From contig NZ_CP107903.1 in NCBI RefSeq assembly GCF_036013955.1, forward strand, positions 7,936,001-8,000,000: DNA of 64,000 nt. The letters are read 5' to 3'. The notes under the pieces were generated by a model. That model did no database searches and was not told the origin of the DNA. It saw only the letters and a list, made by a program, of their open reading frames with translations. This DNA comes from Streptomyces sp. NBC_00459. GTDB lineage: Bacteria > Actinomycetota > Actinomycetes > Streptomycetales > Streptomycetaceae. The position numbers and the translations under genes are program-made. Positions 63,243 through 64,000 of this stretch are shown here, in pieces (the stretch's first letter is position 1; every line of letters starts with the position of its first letter).

Positions 63243-64000
63243 ATGCACACCGACACCGAGCACTGCGTACGTGCCGTCCGGTCCAAGGACGCGCGCTTCG
63301 ACGGCTGGTTCTTCACGGCGGTCCTGACCACCCGGATCTACTGCCGGCCCAGCTGCCCGGTGGTACCGCCCAAGCCCGAGAACATGACCTTCTACCCGAG
63401 CGCGGCGGCCTGCCAGCAGGCCGGATTCCGGGCCTGCAAGCGCTGCCGGCCCGACACCAGCCCCGGCTCACCGGAGTGGAACCAGCGCGCCGACCTCGTG
63501 GCCCGAGCGATGCGGCTCATCGGCGACGGGATCGTGGACCGCGAGGGCGTCCCCGGCCTCGCCGCCCGCCTCGGCTACAGCACCCGCCAGATCGAACGGC
63601 AGCTCAACGCCGAACTGGGCGCCGGCCCGCTCGCCCTCGCCCGCGCCCAGCGCGCCCAGACCGCGCGGCTCCTCGTCGAGACGACCGCGCTGCCCATGGC
63701 GGAGATCGCCTTCGCGGCCGGGTTCTCCTCGATCCGCACCTTCAACGACACCGTCCGCGAGGTCTTCGCCCTCTCCCCGAGCGAACTGCGCGACCGCCTC
63801 CCGAAGACACGTACACAGGCGGGCAGCGCGAGCAAGACCGTCGGCACCCCGGCCGCCCTGAACCTCCGCCTCCCCTTCCGCACCCCGCTCAACCCCGACA
63901 ACCTCTTCGGCCACCTCGCCGCGACCGCCGTACCCGGTGTGGAGGAATGGCGCGACGGTGCCTACCGCCGGACCCTGCGCCTCCCGTACGGACACGGCAT
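63243..64000 (+). CDS. Ada/AlkA-type DNA repair protein, partial (window edge)
   Basis: The first 252 residues lie in the window and no stop is reached. The N-terminal Ada zinc domain has IYCRPSCPV and ACKRCRPDT (four Cys, one the methyl acceptor). The AraC-type HTH follows (RLGYSTRQIERQLNAELGAG then AEIAFAAGFSSIRTFNDTVR), and the start of an AlkA-type glycosylase domain (LRLPFRTPLNPDNLFGHLAA). It repairs alkylated DNA and may autoactivate. ATG 63231 is an alternative start. Confidence 0.92.
   Translation, partial: MHTDTEHCVRAVRSKDARFDGWFFTAVLTTRIYCRPSCPVVPPKPENMTFYPSAAACQQAGFRACKRCRPDTSPGSPEWNQRADLVARAMRLIGDGIVDREGVPGLAARLGYSTRQIERQLNAELGAGPLALARAQRAQTARLLVETTALPMAEIAFAAGFSSIRTFNDTVREVFALSPSELRDRLPKTRTQAGSASKTVGTPAALNLRLPFRTPLNPDNLFGHLAATAVPGVEEWRDGAYRRTLRLPYGHG

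Noticed and set aside
61079..63331. 750-codon minus-strand frame opposite the P-type ATPase
   Set aside because: The plus strand carries every P-type ATPase motif; the antisense frame has none.

Overview
The window is high-GC DNA with strongly G/C-biased third codon positions, Shine-Dalgarno starts mixed with leaderless starts, many GTG starts, and gene families typical of Streptomyces: a type II polyketide cluster, acyl-CoA carboxylase with an epsilon subunit, PadR and XRE regulators, a PucR pyrimidine locus and a DUF3558-like protein. It reads as a Streptomyces chromosome segment that passes from a specialised-metabolite cluster, through a decayed accessory stretch, into more conserved genes.

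Region 1 (1-19.2 kb) is an aromatic polyketide locus of angucycline type, judged by gene content and order, which resemble jadomycin-like clusters as I remember them. An orphan OmpR/JadR1-type regulator with a TTA (bldA-dependent) codon is followed by one long forward series: acyl-CoA carboxylase biotin subunit, a 47-residue acidic peptide, TcmI-type cyclase, KS-alpha, chain-length factor, ACP, ketoreductase, two-domain aromatase/cyclase, two FAD monooxygenases, an alpha/beta hydrolase, a Sfp-type phosphopantetheinyl transferase, carboxyltransferase and carboxylase epsilon subunit. The locus therefore carries its own malonyl-CoA supply and its own ACP activation. I see no glycosyltransferase or sugar gene, so the product is probably an aglycone unless genes lie to the left. 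Three perfect GC hairpins and an array of eight GATCAA repeats sit in the only long gaps between the enzyme genes. A convergent PadR-regulated FtsX-type ABC exporter closes the region behind a 15-bp terminator stem.

Region 2 (19.3-28.9 kb) is accessory and partly decayed: two hydrolases, one behind a promoter carrying two TetR-like palindromes; a PadR regulator with a recurring TTGTTGAATAW motif; a truncated FAD oxidoreductase abutting an ISL3 transposase fragment; a frameshifted epimerase facing a nonsense-interrupted gene; and small hypothetical genes.

Region 3 (28.9-41.9 kb) holds conserved genes: a PcaL-type fusion, an MBL-fold hydrolase, exonuclease III, a secreted SGNH hydrolase, a lone amino-acid ABC ATPase, gamma-glutamyltransferase, a methionine aminopeptidase/acetyltransferase pair divergent from an XRE regulator through apparently leaderless promoters, and a large unrecognised protein.

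Region 4 (42.0-51.1 kb) is a reductive pyrimidine or hydantoin catabolism locus: two paralogous carbamoyl-amide hydrolases, a class III aminotransferase, a PucR regulator, dihydropyrimidinase, a luciferase-like oxidoreductase and an NCS1 transporter. Region 5 (51-64 kb) contains a DUF3558-like protein with a lost lipobox cysteine, a methyltransferase remnant, a second gamma-glutamyltransferase, an inositol-phosphatase-family protein, a FAD oxidoreductase coupled to a macrodomain protein, a SulP transporter with an ArsR regulator, a divergent ArsR/metal P-type ATPase pair, and the start of an Ada/AlkA DNA-repair gene cut by the window edge.
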